64,000 nucleotides of DNA, taken from assembly GCA_905182995.1 (NCBI GenBank), contig CAJJDP010000148.1:208727-272726 (forward strand), written 5' to 3'. This DNA is from Paramecium octaurelia. Lineage: Eukaryota > Ciliophora > Oligohymenophorea > Peniculida > Parameciidae. Below, piece by piece: positions 10,833 through 21,932 of the stretch. The position numbers and the translations under genes are program-made. The notes below the pieces were generated by a model, which was given only the letters and a program-made list of their open reading frames with translations, did not search any database and was not told where the DNA came from. Positions within the stretch are counted from its first letter, which is position 1; each line of letters starts with the position of its first letter.

Positions 10833-11738
10833 ATGGTTACGAATTTAATAAATTAATAAAGAAAATTAAATTATTAATAAATCCATCTTCATTGTATAAT
10901 TGCAGTTAGACTATATACAAGTAACTTAATTTATAGAAAATTAAATAATGATTTAAGAATATCTGATTATTCAAGTTGGAAGGAGTACTTAAGATATTTA
11001 ATAGAAGGATTAAGATATATGAAATATTATAAAGGAGTTGCATATCGTGGAATTAGGGATTATTAAAATACTTCAATATATCGAAAGGGAAAGGTTGTTT
11101 AATGGAGTGAAGTTACCAGTATTTCATTAGATTAAAACATTGCATAATATTTTAGTAATAATAAAGGAATGATATTTAGTATTTAACTCATCAGTGCCAA
11201 AAACATCTCCAATATCTCAATTTATGAAGGAGAATAAGAATTAATAATGTATCCTTTTTCAACCTATGTTGTTGATGAAGTTGAGGTGAAACAAAATTAA
11301 CCATATATTATAAAAATGAGAGAATTTCCATTACCAAGATCACATCATGTGTTATTATGGGTGGATGACAATCCTGAAAACAATTATAACTATGCTTAAG
11401 AAATAGAAATATAACATAATAAAGTTTCAGTTATATTTTGTACATCAACCAAAGATGCAATATTAATAATCTAAAAATATAAATGGATGATATATTTATC
11501 GGAATCTTAGTTTAGAGTTATTAGTGATATGGTAAGAATAGAAGATGGTTAACCGAATTAGAATACAGGAATAGAACTATTGTGTCATTTATATTAATAA
11601 ATGAAATACAAAAATATAACTCTCATTTTTTGTGGAAATCAATACAGAGCAGAAGAAGAGTGCAAAAGTAGAAATATTAAAGAAAATTTTGAAATTACTA
11701 ATAATCAAAATGTGTTGGAGAAGTTTTCTTCAATTTGA
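10833..11738 (+). CDS. Mono-ADP-ribosyltransferase fused to a response-regulator receiver-like domain
   Basis: An intact intronless frame of 301 residues runs from ATG at 10833 to TGA. Residues 45-160 have the R-S-E ADP-ribosyltransferase signature: AVRLYTSNLIYRKLN; GVAYRGI with Arg72; VTSISLDQNIAQYF with Ser96/Ser98; YEGEQELIMYP with E134-x-E136. E-x-E (not Q-x-E) is present; such enzymes transfer ADP-ribose from NAD+ to a protein side chain, often Arg. Residues 172-290 look like a receiver: VLLWVDDNPENN (D178, D179), VISDMVR (D232 as phospho-acceptor candidate), ITLIFCGNQYR. No signal peptide is seen, so a cytosolic protein is expected. The 5' end could extend upstream into the ubiquitin-like locus. 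The frame converges on the next gene, 58 bp away. Confidence 0.8.
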
Positions 11739-11796
11739 TTGATAAATTTTATAACATTAATAAATTGATAACCATTTTTTACAATTTAAATGATGA

Positions 11797-13329
11797 TCAT
11801 TCGATATTGATTAATTAAGTTCGCTTTTTCTTAGAATAATGAAAATGCAGTTATGGCATTATATTATTATTATATGGTTAAAGAATTTCTTCATTGAGTT
11901 CAAGATTAATACCTAAATTAATATAATAAATAATACACAATTATTCTGCTCTGATTTCTTTACATATGAGAAGCATATAACTTTTAATTTTAAGAGTGAA
12001 TTAATTTAATTTCCTAATATTAAATTTTCCTTGTATTTTAATGATCTTTAATTAATTTTCTATTGTTTCACCTTTAATAATGATTAATTCACTAGTAGAA
12101 CTATCTATAATACAAGCTAATAATAAATTAAATATTTTTGGAATTGTATTTAAAAATAAATCTGAACCTACTAGTTAAATTGTTGATTTTGGATTACAAA
12201 AAGGTTAAATTTTAGATAAAGATTTCTTTAAACTTAAAGTTTTTGATATCATTTATTTATTCCACATTTAAGTAATTTTATCTTACAGTTATATCTTATT
12301 TGCTAAATTATGGAATTGATTATAATTAAAAGGTATATCTTTCTTGATTATATTAATAAAGACAGTCAATAATTTTAAATACAATTGACTAACTTTACGA
12401 GCTTCCTAATTTTAAATATTTTATTTTGATTAACTGGTCTGAATTAGGATAGTTGGTTAATTTCCAAAAAAGATAGAAATATCAACTTATAGTATTTATT
12501 TATCAAATCTAACATGTACTGAATCATTCACTATTTCCAAATATTTTTAAGAGAATTCTTATAATTTATAAAATAAACACTATTCTAAAGTGTCATTTTG
12601 TACTTTGGCTTCCCTTAAAAATTTCATGACTTCTACTTATGATTAAATGGTTGGTGAAAAAGTTGAAGTAATACTTTAAAATTACAATTTTTCAATTTGA
12701 TAATTCATTAAGATAAATTTTTAATTGTGAAGAATCTATTTTAATATATTTTCCCATCTTTAATCCATTTTAGTTAACAGAAATTATGATCTTATTGCTT
12801 TATGATAAAGATAGACGATAATAATTAATGATAAATTAGCTCCCAAACCCAATATTATTGTAGTGATGTCTATACTAGGACTGTTTTATACGAGATGAAG
12901 TATTCTAAGCGAGTACAATAAAAAAATCGTCATTGTTGAATCCAAAAATTCCATTCCTAATATATTGATTATGTTAATGGCCATTTAATGTGCTCCTCTA
13001 AAATACATAGTTGGAGTATCTAGAAGTGGATCAAAGAAGATCACATAAATTGAAAAACAAATGTTAATGTACATAATTAATGCACGTTGGTGATATTCCT
13101 TTTCGATATTAAAGAATTTTGAAAGAGCTGTGAAACCGATCATTCCGAGTGAAGGGTAAATGACTGCATAATTTTACATTATTAGCGCGATAGTTAGCTT
13201 GATGGTCTAAAGCACAATAAAAAAGAACAAGAATATTTTTAAATGGGTTCTTCTTCTAGGAGATTGATGTTCGAGTTAGTATTTCTATTCAATTGATTGA
13301 TCTAGAAATTTTAATGTTATCTTATGCAT
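11797..13329 (-). CDS. Polytopic membrane protein, degenerate histidine-kinase-like
   Basis: A single intronless frame of 510 residues (1533 nt) ends at TGA. Residues 32-190 contain about five hydrophobic helices (IFLFFFIVLQTIKLTIALI; ALIMYINICFSIYVIFF; TIILGLGANLSLIIIVYLY). A cytosolic portion of about 310 residues follows. It has weak echoes of histidine kinases: an N-box-like place reading IPKIFNLLLACIIDSS where NLLSNAIKF would be expected, and MLLICKEI like the LIICKQL that follows the G2 loop in the intact kinase at 22.9 kb. I see no H-box SHDLKNP and no DxGxG. It is most likely a non-catalytic relative of the ciliate hybrid kinases. The family call is inference; the membrane topology is clear. 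Confidence 0.6.
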
Positions 13330-14184
13330 TCCTGATAATAAATAATAATTAAATTGTTCAATAATTCGAAAATTGTGAAGTAAAAACCTTCTTATTGACT
13401 TTAATTAAAATGATATATTCATTTTGATATAGTATATAAGATATTCATTAAAAAAGTTTTTGTTTTGTTAATTTGTCTATTTTATTTTCATGGTTGTTTT
13501 AAGTATTTAATAATTTATTTTGCCTTAATTTTCATAAAATAATTGCAAATAATAAATATATAAATAATTTCGAATACTTTTAGTATTTATTGAGAATTTA
13601 TTAGTTAGCTTATTTAATATTAATTGAATAAACTAAATAACTAAATATTACACAAATAAGAAGCAAATGTTATGTTATGGCTTTAATGAGTATAATTACA
13701 GACAAGTAAGGAGGCTTAAGTTTGTCATTTACCCTTTCATCATTTAAAAAAAGTACCCTTGTTTCCTTGTACTACGAAATTAATTTAATTATAGATTAGC
13801 CTTTCTTAATTTATACATGTTTTTCTGCTATTAAAAAAGAATCTGATAAATATTAAAGATAACAATCTTGAATGCTTTCTTCTATAATAATCAAAAAAAT
13901 TCTTCCAAATTAATGAATACCCCCTTAATTAAATAAGACCAAAATTTGTGCCTTCATGCATTCAGATTGATAAAAAATGTTCTTAATCCAAAATTTTCTT
14001 TTAGATTACACTAATTATAGAAATAAATTTAAAATGTTGGACATATTGGAGATATCATAGAACTAACAGAAAATAACAATAATAGTAATCATAAGTTTTA
14101 TTTTAAAAAAGTAAGATCTTAAATTTATGTTAAAATTAAATTCACAAGTTACAAGTTTTTGGTTCTTTATATAAGTTCTTACTT
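13330..14184. other. AT-rich interval, no supported gene
   Basis: Apart from a roughly 60-codon plus-strand open stretch near 13680-13870 (MALMSIITDKQGG...) nothing is protein-like. It could hold the decayed 3' part of the FAD oxidase remnant to its right, but no motif is visible. Confidence 0.4.
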
Positions 14185-14995
14185 ATCAAAGTTCTTTTAC
14201 AATACATTATAAAAAAAAATTATTAAAATATTTCGCTATATCTATTTGAAGAATACAACCTATTGTTTATATGGGCTGATATCTAAAGGTATGTGTTTTA
14301 TAATCACTTTAATCCCATTCCATGTGATAAAATCAACTTATTGGCTCTAAACACACCTAAATCAGTGTAAAACTTGAATTTAATCTCCTTTTTATCAATA
14401 AGTTAAGATAAAAAGATTGTCACTTTTAACTTTTCTATTGCTTTAATAAATTAAAAAAACAACTAAAATTATTTTAACCTTATTTCTCCTTTAAAATACT
14501 CATGAATGATACATCTGCAATTATTGACAACTTTTCCTCCTTTTGATTCACTATAATAAATAAAGATGGAAATTGCTATCTCTGGTCTTACAAACCCAGG
14601 TATTTATCAAAGTAAAATGATTAGTCTTAAGCGGTCTTGATGGGAACTTAGATTGTACATTCTGATGTTTTAATATTAGAGACTTTTGTTGTAGATTTAT
14701 GTTTGATTCCGAAATTGAGCATTACTCTATTCTCCAAATACGATTCCTCCTCAATTATTTATTCACTGGTTGTGTCTTGTTATTATCTCCATAGTTCAAG
14801 TGATCTCCTAGCTATATCCACATATTCTCCATAATACCCCATTTCTATTACAATCCTTGTCTCACCATTATGAGGCCCCTTTGTGTGAGGAGACATGTAT
14901 TGTTGAATGCCTAAGCCTTCATTTTGCCAGAAAATTTGAAAAGCAATTAATACCATGAGAACCTAATCCGACAATAATTAATTCAAATAATGTAT
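14185..14995 (-). pseudogene. Decayed FAD-dependent amine oxidase gene (sarcosine oxidase / N-methyltryptophan oxidase-like)
   Basis: Fragments on the minus strand follow the family order: IIVGLGSHGINCFSNFLAK (Rossmann GxGxxG-like nucleotide-binding start), MSPHTKGPHNGETRI (family HDRGSSHGxTRI), YYGEYVDIARRSLELWR (family YxEYVPLxRRAxELW), LGVFRANKLILSHGMG (family YRAxKLVLSAGAW) and LDISPYKQQVVFF. The frames change at least twice, for example around 14930 and 14300. The C-terminal substrate part is missing and no start Met precedes the FAD motif. The intact enzyme would be about 370-400 residues. This is a dead host gene, perhaps a lost duplicate. Confidence 0.72.
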
Positions 14996-15479
14996 CAATT
15001 TATTTTTATTATAAATCAATTGATATGCAATATTATATCAACCTATCTACACAATATTTTTATAATATAAATATATAGTTCTAATCCAAGATAGTAAACA
15101 TAGATTTTTTGCCCAAAAATATTAAAGGATTTTAAACCATCTGATTTCAGGATAATATTATTTCAATTGAAACATAATTTATGAAGATAAAAACAGCGAA
15201 ATAGAACGGCAAAAAAGTTCTTAAAGTTACCAAAAATTAAGTTCTAAAAGATGCAGGTCTACTATTAAAATATAACATAAAGCCTAATTAATATGAACTT
15301 TTTCTAAAATTTATTAAAATTCAATTTTATATTTGAAATTTATATTTTTTTGAACATCACTCTAATTGTTAAGGTCATCTATTATAATTTTAAGTAGGAC
15401 TCCTGTTTTGTCAGATATCAATTATTTCATAATCAGTTTTGATCATTATGTGTGTGACAATTATGGTATTATATTAATC
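14996..15479. other. AT-rich interval, nothing recognised
   Basis: Very AT-rich with frequent TGA on both strands; no motif, repeat or RNA structure seen. Confidence 0.4.
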
Positions 15480-16594
15480 AGAATGATAATAACAGTAATG
15501 TTTGTGTTAGTTTGTAAATAATAGATGATGATAGATCATTCAATGAATTGAATATCCGAATAATAGGTATCATAAATGTTTTCTAATTGGATAGAAAAGA
15601 TAAAAGGTGAAATAATTATTAAATGTTAACTACTTAATTAAATGAAGTAATACGAATAGTACTTGAAATGTTCATCAACAAGAAGTGCAAAAAAAGAATA
15701 AAGTGAAAGGTGGTTTCACACACCCAGAGCCATTAAAGAATATAAATACTATAATCTGATAATAAGATTTAAATCAGAAAAACAATAGAAACCTAGATGA
15801 TAACTTAACCATGTACATCCTTCAAAGAACAATTCTAAAAAAATATCATCGAAAATTGGTAGTTTTGTTACTCTTACAAGTGATCTCCAATCTCCAATTC
15901 AATTTATGAACTTTAAGTCAAAGAATAGAAGACAATCGATATGTAGAATGAAAATACTTCTTTGTAAGAAAGTGTTACTACAAACTTTAGTAAGAAATTG
16001 TGAATCTTCAACAACTGATGCAAAGTCAGAATGAATAAATTAACTTAAGGATATGGTTATTGAGAAATTACACTTTACTATCTAATAGTTAATATCCTAT
16101 CTCAAATAATTGAATTTATCCTTGGGTTCAGATAATGATGTGTCAAAATAAAAAACAGAAATTAAAATGTTAGAGAATGAGTTAGCTCACAAAACTAATT
16201 ATATTTAACAATCCTCTAAAGTATATCCTTTCATAGAAATAGATTCAAGATGAGATCAAATCATTAGAAGACTTTAAGTTAAAATGATATCCAAAATGAA
16301 GCTGATTTATTATTTCAAATTAAGGCATTGTTAAAATTGTAAGATCATGTTCAATGCATGAATAAAATTTATGTACTTAATTTGCAGCATGAAGAACTTC
16401 CAATTGATCTCCTATTTAAATATAAATAATACGGATTTTTTGAAGAAGAATAGAAAATCAATCAGAAAGTAGAAGTCTTTGTATTAACCAAAGAAAATGA
16501 AAACTTATTATAGAAAGTATTGGATAGCATCAAGAAAACCTTTGAGAAGATATATTATCATCTTGAAGGATTTTCATTATTGACCAAACATTGA
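15480..16594 (+). pseudogene. Coiled-coil protein gene, probably broken
   Basis: Coding-looking segments occur in order: SLQESVTTNFSKK near 15970; DMVIEKLHFTIQQLISYLKQ; KQKTEIKMLENELAHKTNYI; then NEADLLFQIKALLKLQDHV through KKTFEKIYYHLEGFSLLTKH to TGA at 16592-16594. A plausible 22-nt intron lies at 16221-16242. The pieces need at least one further frame change near 16265 and read through a TGA at 16032, and I could not place introns to mend this. Heptad-like Leu/Ile spacing indicates a coiled coil. The function is unknown. It is either a decayed gene or one with sequence errors. Confidence 0.5.
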
Positions 16595-16647
16595 ATATAT
16601 ATATTTATATTAGTTTATGATTATAAAATATATATATATGTCCTTTT

Positions 16648-17954
16648 TCATTCTTAAATCAGACTATCTGATTCCCATATATGTGAATAATCAATAAATA
16701 GAGTAGACTTATTAACACATTGCATACTTCCATATATTTCCATTCCCAAAAAGTACATTAATATGGGATAGATTAAGGTTACACACAATCCTAATATGAT
16801 ATGTCCGACCACTATCATAACAAGGTATGATTCATATTATTGTGGTTCAAAGTACTCCATTCCATACTAAACTGAAAAGACCATTAGGTAAAAGATCATG
16901 ATTCTGATAAAGAGAGTCAATCTTGTTCTGAATTTAGACTGCACTTCATACAACCCTTCTTCATAAACTCCTCTGAAAATAACCAGTCCTAATCAATAGT
17001 TCTCTTTTGCTTACCCAACAATGCTCCTATGACAATAAAATAGTAGCCATAGGAATGAGAAGTCGATCTCTAGAGGATGAATCCAGTTTCATCATCTAAT
17101 TTTTCCAATCCATTCCTTACTCTACATTCTTAAACAGCATCCATAAATTTATAATATAAATCAGAATTCTATGCATAGTAATTGCGAGAGTAGAAATCAG
17201 CTGATAAAGATAGTGTTAAAAATACTAAAAATAAAGTGGCTGTAAAGAAGGTTAATTTGTGACTAGAATATTTGATATGCTTATAAAGGAATCTGAATTG
17301 TATTAATAGAATTATTACTTCTTTAGGTATAAATGCACAACATTCAGGTAAATAATATACATGCATAAAGTAAATATGATGCCATAAACTACTTATCCAA
17401 TAGAATGTACTCCTAAAATTACTCTGGATGAACAAACTATGAAAGCTATGATTGTGTAGAGAATTGCTTTTAAAAGTGGCACCTTCATTTCTTCTTCATT
17501 TTCAAAACGGTCAGCCTTGTAGAGGGATATCATATAGGAGACAATACAAATAGCATGACCTGAGGGTTTACCTAATTCTGCAATGCATTCTAAACTATAA
17601 TAGAAGGGCAGAATACGTTTAAACATCTGTATTGAACATATAGGGTCTGCCTTGATTATATATTTCTTTTAAAAACGCGTGTGTTCCTGTTAAAACACAA
17701 CTGAATAAAATCAACAAAAGCACATCTAATTTCTTGTTGAAACTCAGATATAGGTAGAGAAATATGATTTCGCATAGCAATAAGGAGGTGCTCTTAATCA
17801 GATAGCTAAACTCAATAAACGAGGGATTCTTAATAGAAAAGATCAATTTGTAAGTGTATTAAAGCAATGTCTCATCGATGAAGAGATCCACTATTATGTA
17901 AATACCAAATAGTATGATTCCTAGAGTAGCGTTTTTCTTTGAATTAAATTGCAT
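16648..17954 (-). CDS. PAP2-superfamily lipid phosphatase with extended membrane C-terminus (one unresolved frame break)
   Basis: A multi-pass enzyme that would dephosphorylate phosphatidic acid, sphingosine-1-phosphate or similar lipids. The three phosphatase motifs are present: KEIYNQGRP (C1), LGKPSGHA (C2, catalytic His) and SSRVILGVHSIGQ (C3). In C3 the usual Asp after H-x3 is Gln, as in glucose-6-phosphatase-like members. A 22-nt intron separates NTDVQT from LECIAELGKPSGHA, and a 26-nt intron follows GALLG. Downstream are more transmembrane helices (FFTATLFLVFLTLSL; ILGLCVTLIYPILMYFLG). One -1-type break near 17330-17360 is not explained by any GT-AG intron. It may be a sequence error or a real lesion. 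The start codon is only 12 bp from the divergent gene. Confidence 0.75.
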
Positions 17955-17966
17955 TAATTTTAATAG

Positions 17967-18543
17967 ATGCAAACATGTGAATATTCTAAAATAAGTTCAA
18001 ACTCCACAGGAATGAATGTCACCCTCCGAGATTTATTAGATTAGCCAATTCAAACCAAAACAGTCAAAGTAGTTGAAGTCTTTATTAGTATAACTTGTGT
18101 ACATCATATAAGATGAGGGTGATTATGTGTATAATTGTTATAGTGCTCTAAATGTTTAAAATTAAGGAGAATTTTTGGAACTTTATAATAGATGGCCTGG
18201 ATAAGTTGAGGAGGTTTATATAAAGGAAAATGATTTGATTGGAATCGATAGTGTGCTCTACAATATTCGAAGTGATTTCAGGTAGGATCTACAGGTTGAA
18301 TTGATTTAGTACGGAGTTTCTAATAAGCGCACTTAAAACATAAGGATAAATATTATCAAGAATAAGGAAGAAAACATGGTTGAATAACTGGAGACTATTT
18401 CATTAGATCCTAAAATCATACTTGGACACAAAGACAATATGTTTAGAGTGGAAATGAATGATGGAAGAATGAATGATATAAATTATTTGGTTATGAAAAA
18501 TAAATACCCTCATTTAGTAGTATAATATTTAGAAAAATTGTGA
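17967..18543 (+). CDS. Unknown 183-residue protein
   Basis: The model starts at ATG 17967 and removes one 25-nt intron (18088-18112, acceptor AAG), joining VKVVEVFI to NEGDYVYNCYSALNV. It ends at TGA, and the exon total is divisible by 3. The product is mixed polar with a beta-rich look (EEVYIKENDLIGIDSVLYNI; MFRVEMNDGRMNDINYLVM). No signal peptide or membrane helix is seen and no family was recognised. A downstream ATG at 18012 could be the real start. It lies back to back with the PAP2 gene and end to end with the DENN gene (55 bp). Confidence 0.62.
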
Positions 18544-18598
18544 ATAACTATTACCATTATTATATATCATGAATGTATTATAAATAAATATAATTATA

Positions 18599-20858
18599 TC
18601 ATAAAGGATGGAATTTCTATTAGATGTAGTAAGAGAAATATTGGGTTTTTATTATTTATTTGAAAATTTCATCCTCAGTTGAATTTAGTGTCTTCTCTTA
18701 TATTTGATCTAGGTTGATTTCACCATCAACTTCTGGAATCAAAGAAAGTAAATTCTCCTAAATGTAGGTTTTAGTATCCTCTAAGATTTTCAAACTCAAA
18801 TTCAATGTTGCTTCATTATTATCTGCTAAATAATGTCCTGGAACACTTTATTGACGTATTGATTAATAAGTTTGGAATAAATTATAAAATAAAGTAGTGT
18901 ACATCTTACTCTCTGTTAGATTCTTAGCTAAATTAAAAAATCTGAGTTTGTTAGCATCAAAAAACAGTACTTGAGATTGTTCATCAAAAAAAGATTCATC
19001 ATCTTCAATACCCAAATTACGTAATCCATTATCATTATCTTTGACAATTCCACAAATAATAGGAACAGGAGAATCAAGTATTGGCATCAATTAGGCAGTC
19101 AAAGCATGAATAGTAGGGTGTATGTGTTAAAATGGTTGAATCATGTGTGGTAAAATCATCCTATTGAATATATATAAAAATTACAATAATGAGCTTAACA
19201 AAGTGCGATTATAACTAATGATGCAGATATTCTACTCCAACATCATGTTGATTAATAGAATTAAATAATGCGGTAATTCGATATGTGATAACGCATATGA
19301 GATTGCCCATTCGATTTCATAATTTTGAACATTTGCACTGTGAATGAGTTAAGTTTTAATTGGAGTTTGTAAAAATTAATAATTGCATTCACTTATAAAC
19401 TTGGAATTCTGCAATTCTGTTAAGAAATTAAATAGTTCAGGTTTGAAGGACTATTGTTATAGAATTGATTTTTACCGTATAGAAAGAATTATCAATATTT
19501 CCTAAAGTATCCTCAAATTCTGAAACCATTGAATAGATCTCTGCTTTTTTGTATTTTAATGTGTCTATTTATTAATAATGTAAATACTTATAATAATTTT
19601 GATGACTTCGATGAAGAAATCAATAATTGGGGCTTTGGTGATGAAACAATATGTCTTGGAAAGTGAATAAAAGTATTTCTTTTGTAATTTTGAGTTATTG
19701 TTGGCAACATTGTAATCATAGAAGTCAGGAACATCAACACACACACAATACAATTAATGGTGAATATTAGTGATTGAGATTAGATCGCTGATATTATCTG
19801 TATTTATTTATGTAGCATTATTAATAATTTTATTGTTATTGAATGTTTATTCTGATTTCATAGTAATTACATATGCACCTGCTAATCTATCATAACTTTA
19901 ACCACCCATCAGAATTCTAAAATAAATGTTAGATAATGTACGAATTCAAATTACTCATGGATAGAGTCTTCTCTTCTAATTTGACTTTCAATCCGTATGG
20001 ATGTATTTATTAAGGCAACAATAATAGTTGTTCCTTATAGCACGATGTAGCAGATGAATGTTGAAATAATATCTCAGGTTTTAAGTTGACTTCTCGCTTT
20101 TCTAATATATTACTAGTGAGTCCATTCAAAGTTTGTTTAGAGACACTAATAATGATGAATTCTTCAAATAATGAATATTATTATTGTTATTCTTATTACA
20201 ATGATTATTTCTATGATATTAATTATGATTCTGTGGCAATAGGTTCCTAAAATAACTGCTATGAACTAAAATTTGATTCCTCACCTTTACATTATTCCAA
20301 TTTCTTCTTAGAATATTTCTGTATTATCTAGTCAACTTTAGATGCATTATCATAATTGTATTCCTACACTTAAATTTCTTAGACCACAACTTAATGTAAT
20401 TCATCTTCACTATATTTTCTAAGTTCTGCCACTTCAGGACTAATGACTTCATCCTGTTCGTTATTACATTTCTTCGGACTCAAGTTATTCATATGCAAAG
20501 TTGTTTTCTTTGTCTCAAAGATTCTTTTCCCTAAAATTGATATACATTCAGGCTACTTTATGGTTAAATTGTTTAGGCCACCTTCTTATATCGATCTAAT
20601 GAGACCGCACTATAGAATTCATCTTGTTTCAAAGCTAACTTTGATTTTTAACATGAAATACTTGCAACTCAAATCTCAATTATCCATTTTCTTTTTTCAA
20701 CTACTCTATTTATTAATCTTTGTCTCTTAATTGTATTTGGTAATGTGTTATTTCACGAACCAAATCGTAATTCTTTTAAACCAATCTTTCCTACTTATTA
20801 GAGTGTTGCTTACATTTTTCTCTTCTAACAACTTAATCTGCGTTTTGTATTCATCCAT
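18599..20858 (-). CDS. DENN-domain protein (probable Rab guanine-nucleotide exchange factor)
   Basis: DENN proteins activate Rab GTPases in membrane traffic. Six introns (20791-20813, 20639-20661, 20531-20556, 19887-19905, 19565-19587, 19451-19475) leave 706 residues with a correct total length. Residues 1-90 are a Gln-rich coiled coil. The uDENN part shows SLFEEFIIISVSKQT, LKPEILFQHS and LLLPQQIHPYG. The cDENN core shows INMMLEQNICIISYNRTLLS, FNRMILPHMIQPF and MPILDSPVPIICGI. A dDENN-like helical end follows. Intron 2 ends in AAAG and intron 4 is only 19 nt, so these two junctions are less sure. The specific Rab target cannot be read from sequence. Confidence 0.85.
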
Positions 20859-20953
20859 ATCCAATATCTAAGACACATATTATTTCGATTTCATAATTTA
20901 TATATATTATATATATATACTCAATATTTTATATTTATAATTTAACAGCTACA

Positions 20954-21932
20954 ATGTTTGCATCCACTCCTAAACTTAAAACATATTCGTCATTACTCTA
21001 AAATTCTATCTAACATAAACCCATTCAATAACCAATTTTCGCAGAATTGACTCCCTCTACACCATAGAAGTTTAATATGTTGAAGAATGTCAAAGTACTC
21101 AATGTCCCATCTCAACCAACTGAAAATAGTTTTAGATCCAGCAATGCTAAAAGAATATTAACATAAGATAGTCCATAAATAAATAAGGAGAATTCTAATT
21201 TTAGACTTGATTAATCCTCAAGCTAAATTGAAATTTAACTTAAGCATTACATGTAAGAGAACAAAAAACTCTCTGATTTGGTTTCCAAATTGACAAAAGA
21301 AAAACAAGAATTACTTGATTAAATTAATAATACAGATTTTAATGTTATCAAATAGAGAGTAGAAAGATTAGAATCTATCATTGATCATTAAACAGATGAA
21401 ATTGAGGATTGGAAAAATAAATATAAAGATGTATGTTAAACTGATTAAACCACATCTATCATCCAAAATATGGTATCTCAATTTTATTACAATTAGGAAA
21501 CACAAATAGCATCACTACTTAAGGAAAATGAAAAGTTAAATAATATTAACTTAAGCGAAGTTAAAAAAATTGGGAGTTTAGAATAGGTAATCAAAGATTT
21601 AGAATACAAAGTGGCCGATTAAAACAATTAAATTATTGCCTATGAAGAAGAACGAATCAATTACCTTGAATAACCAAATCATACAATAAATTCAAACTTA
21701 TTAGAATACATATAACTTATCGAAAAAGTATGATATATAGAATCATTAATAGAATATCACTGATATGTCTTAATATGAACAGGATAATCAAAAGAATTAT
21801 GAAAAATTGAGGGAAGAATTCAACGATCTCAATACTAAAATGAATTAGATAAATTTTTCAAATACTAATGTAGATCAATTTACTGATATCTTAAACGAAT
21901 TGAGAAATAGTATTAACAACTAGACAAAATGA
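20954..21932 (+). CDS. Coiled-coil protein, unknown function
   Basis: 317 residues with one 25-nt intron (21728-21752). The N-terminal 90 residues are Ser/Pro/Thr-rich and probably disordered (FAELTPSTPQKF; NVPSQPTENSFRSS). A long coiled coil follows (LKHYMQENKKLSDLVSKLTK; RVERLESIIDHQTDEIEDW; NQKNYEKLREEFNDLNTK). It starts 95 bp from the divergent DENN gene. Beyond the TGA the same frame stays open and protein-like for some 55 codons (to about 22106), so the stop may be recent or the 3' end misassigned. A cytoskeletal or cortical structural role is only a guess from the coiled coil. Confidence 0.72.

Noticed and set aside
17169-17435. Separate 88-residue gene on the minus strand
   Set aside because: It is part of the PAP2 gene in the frame after the unresolved break; its first codons overlap motif 3 of that gene out of frame.
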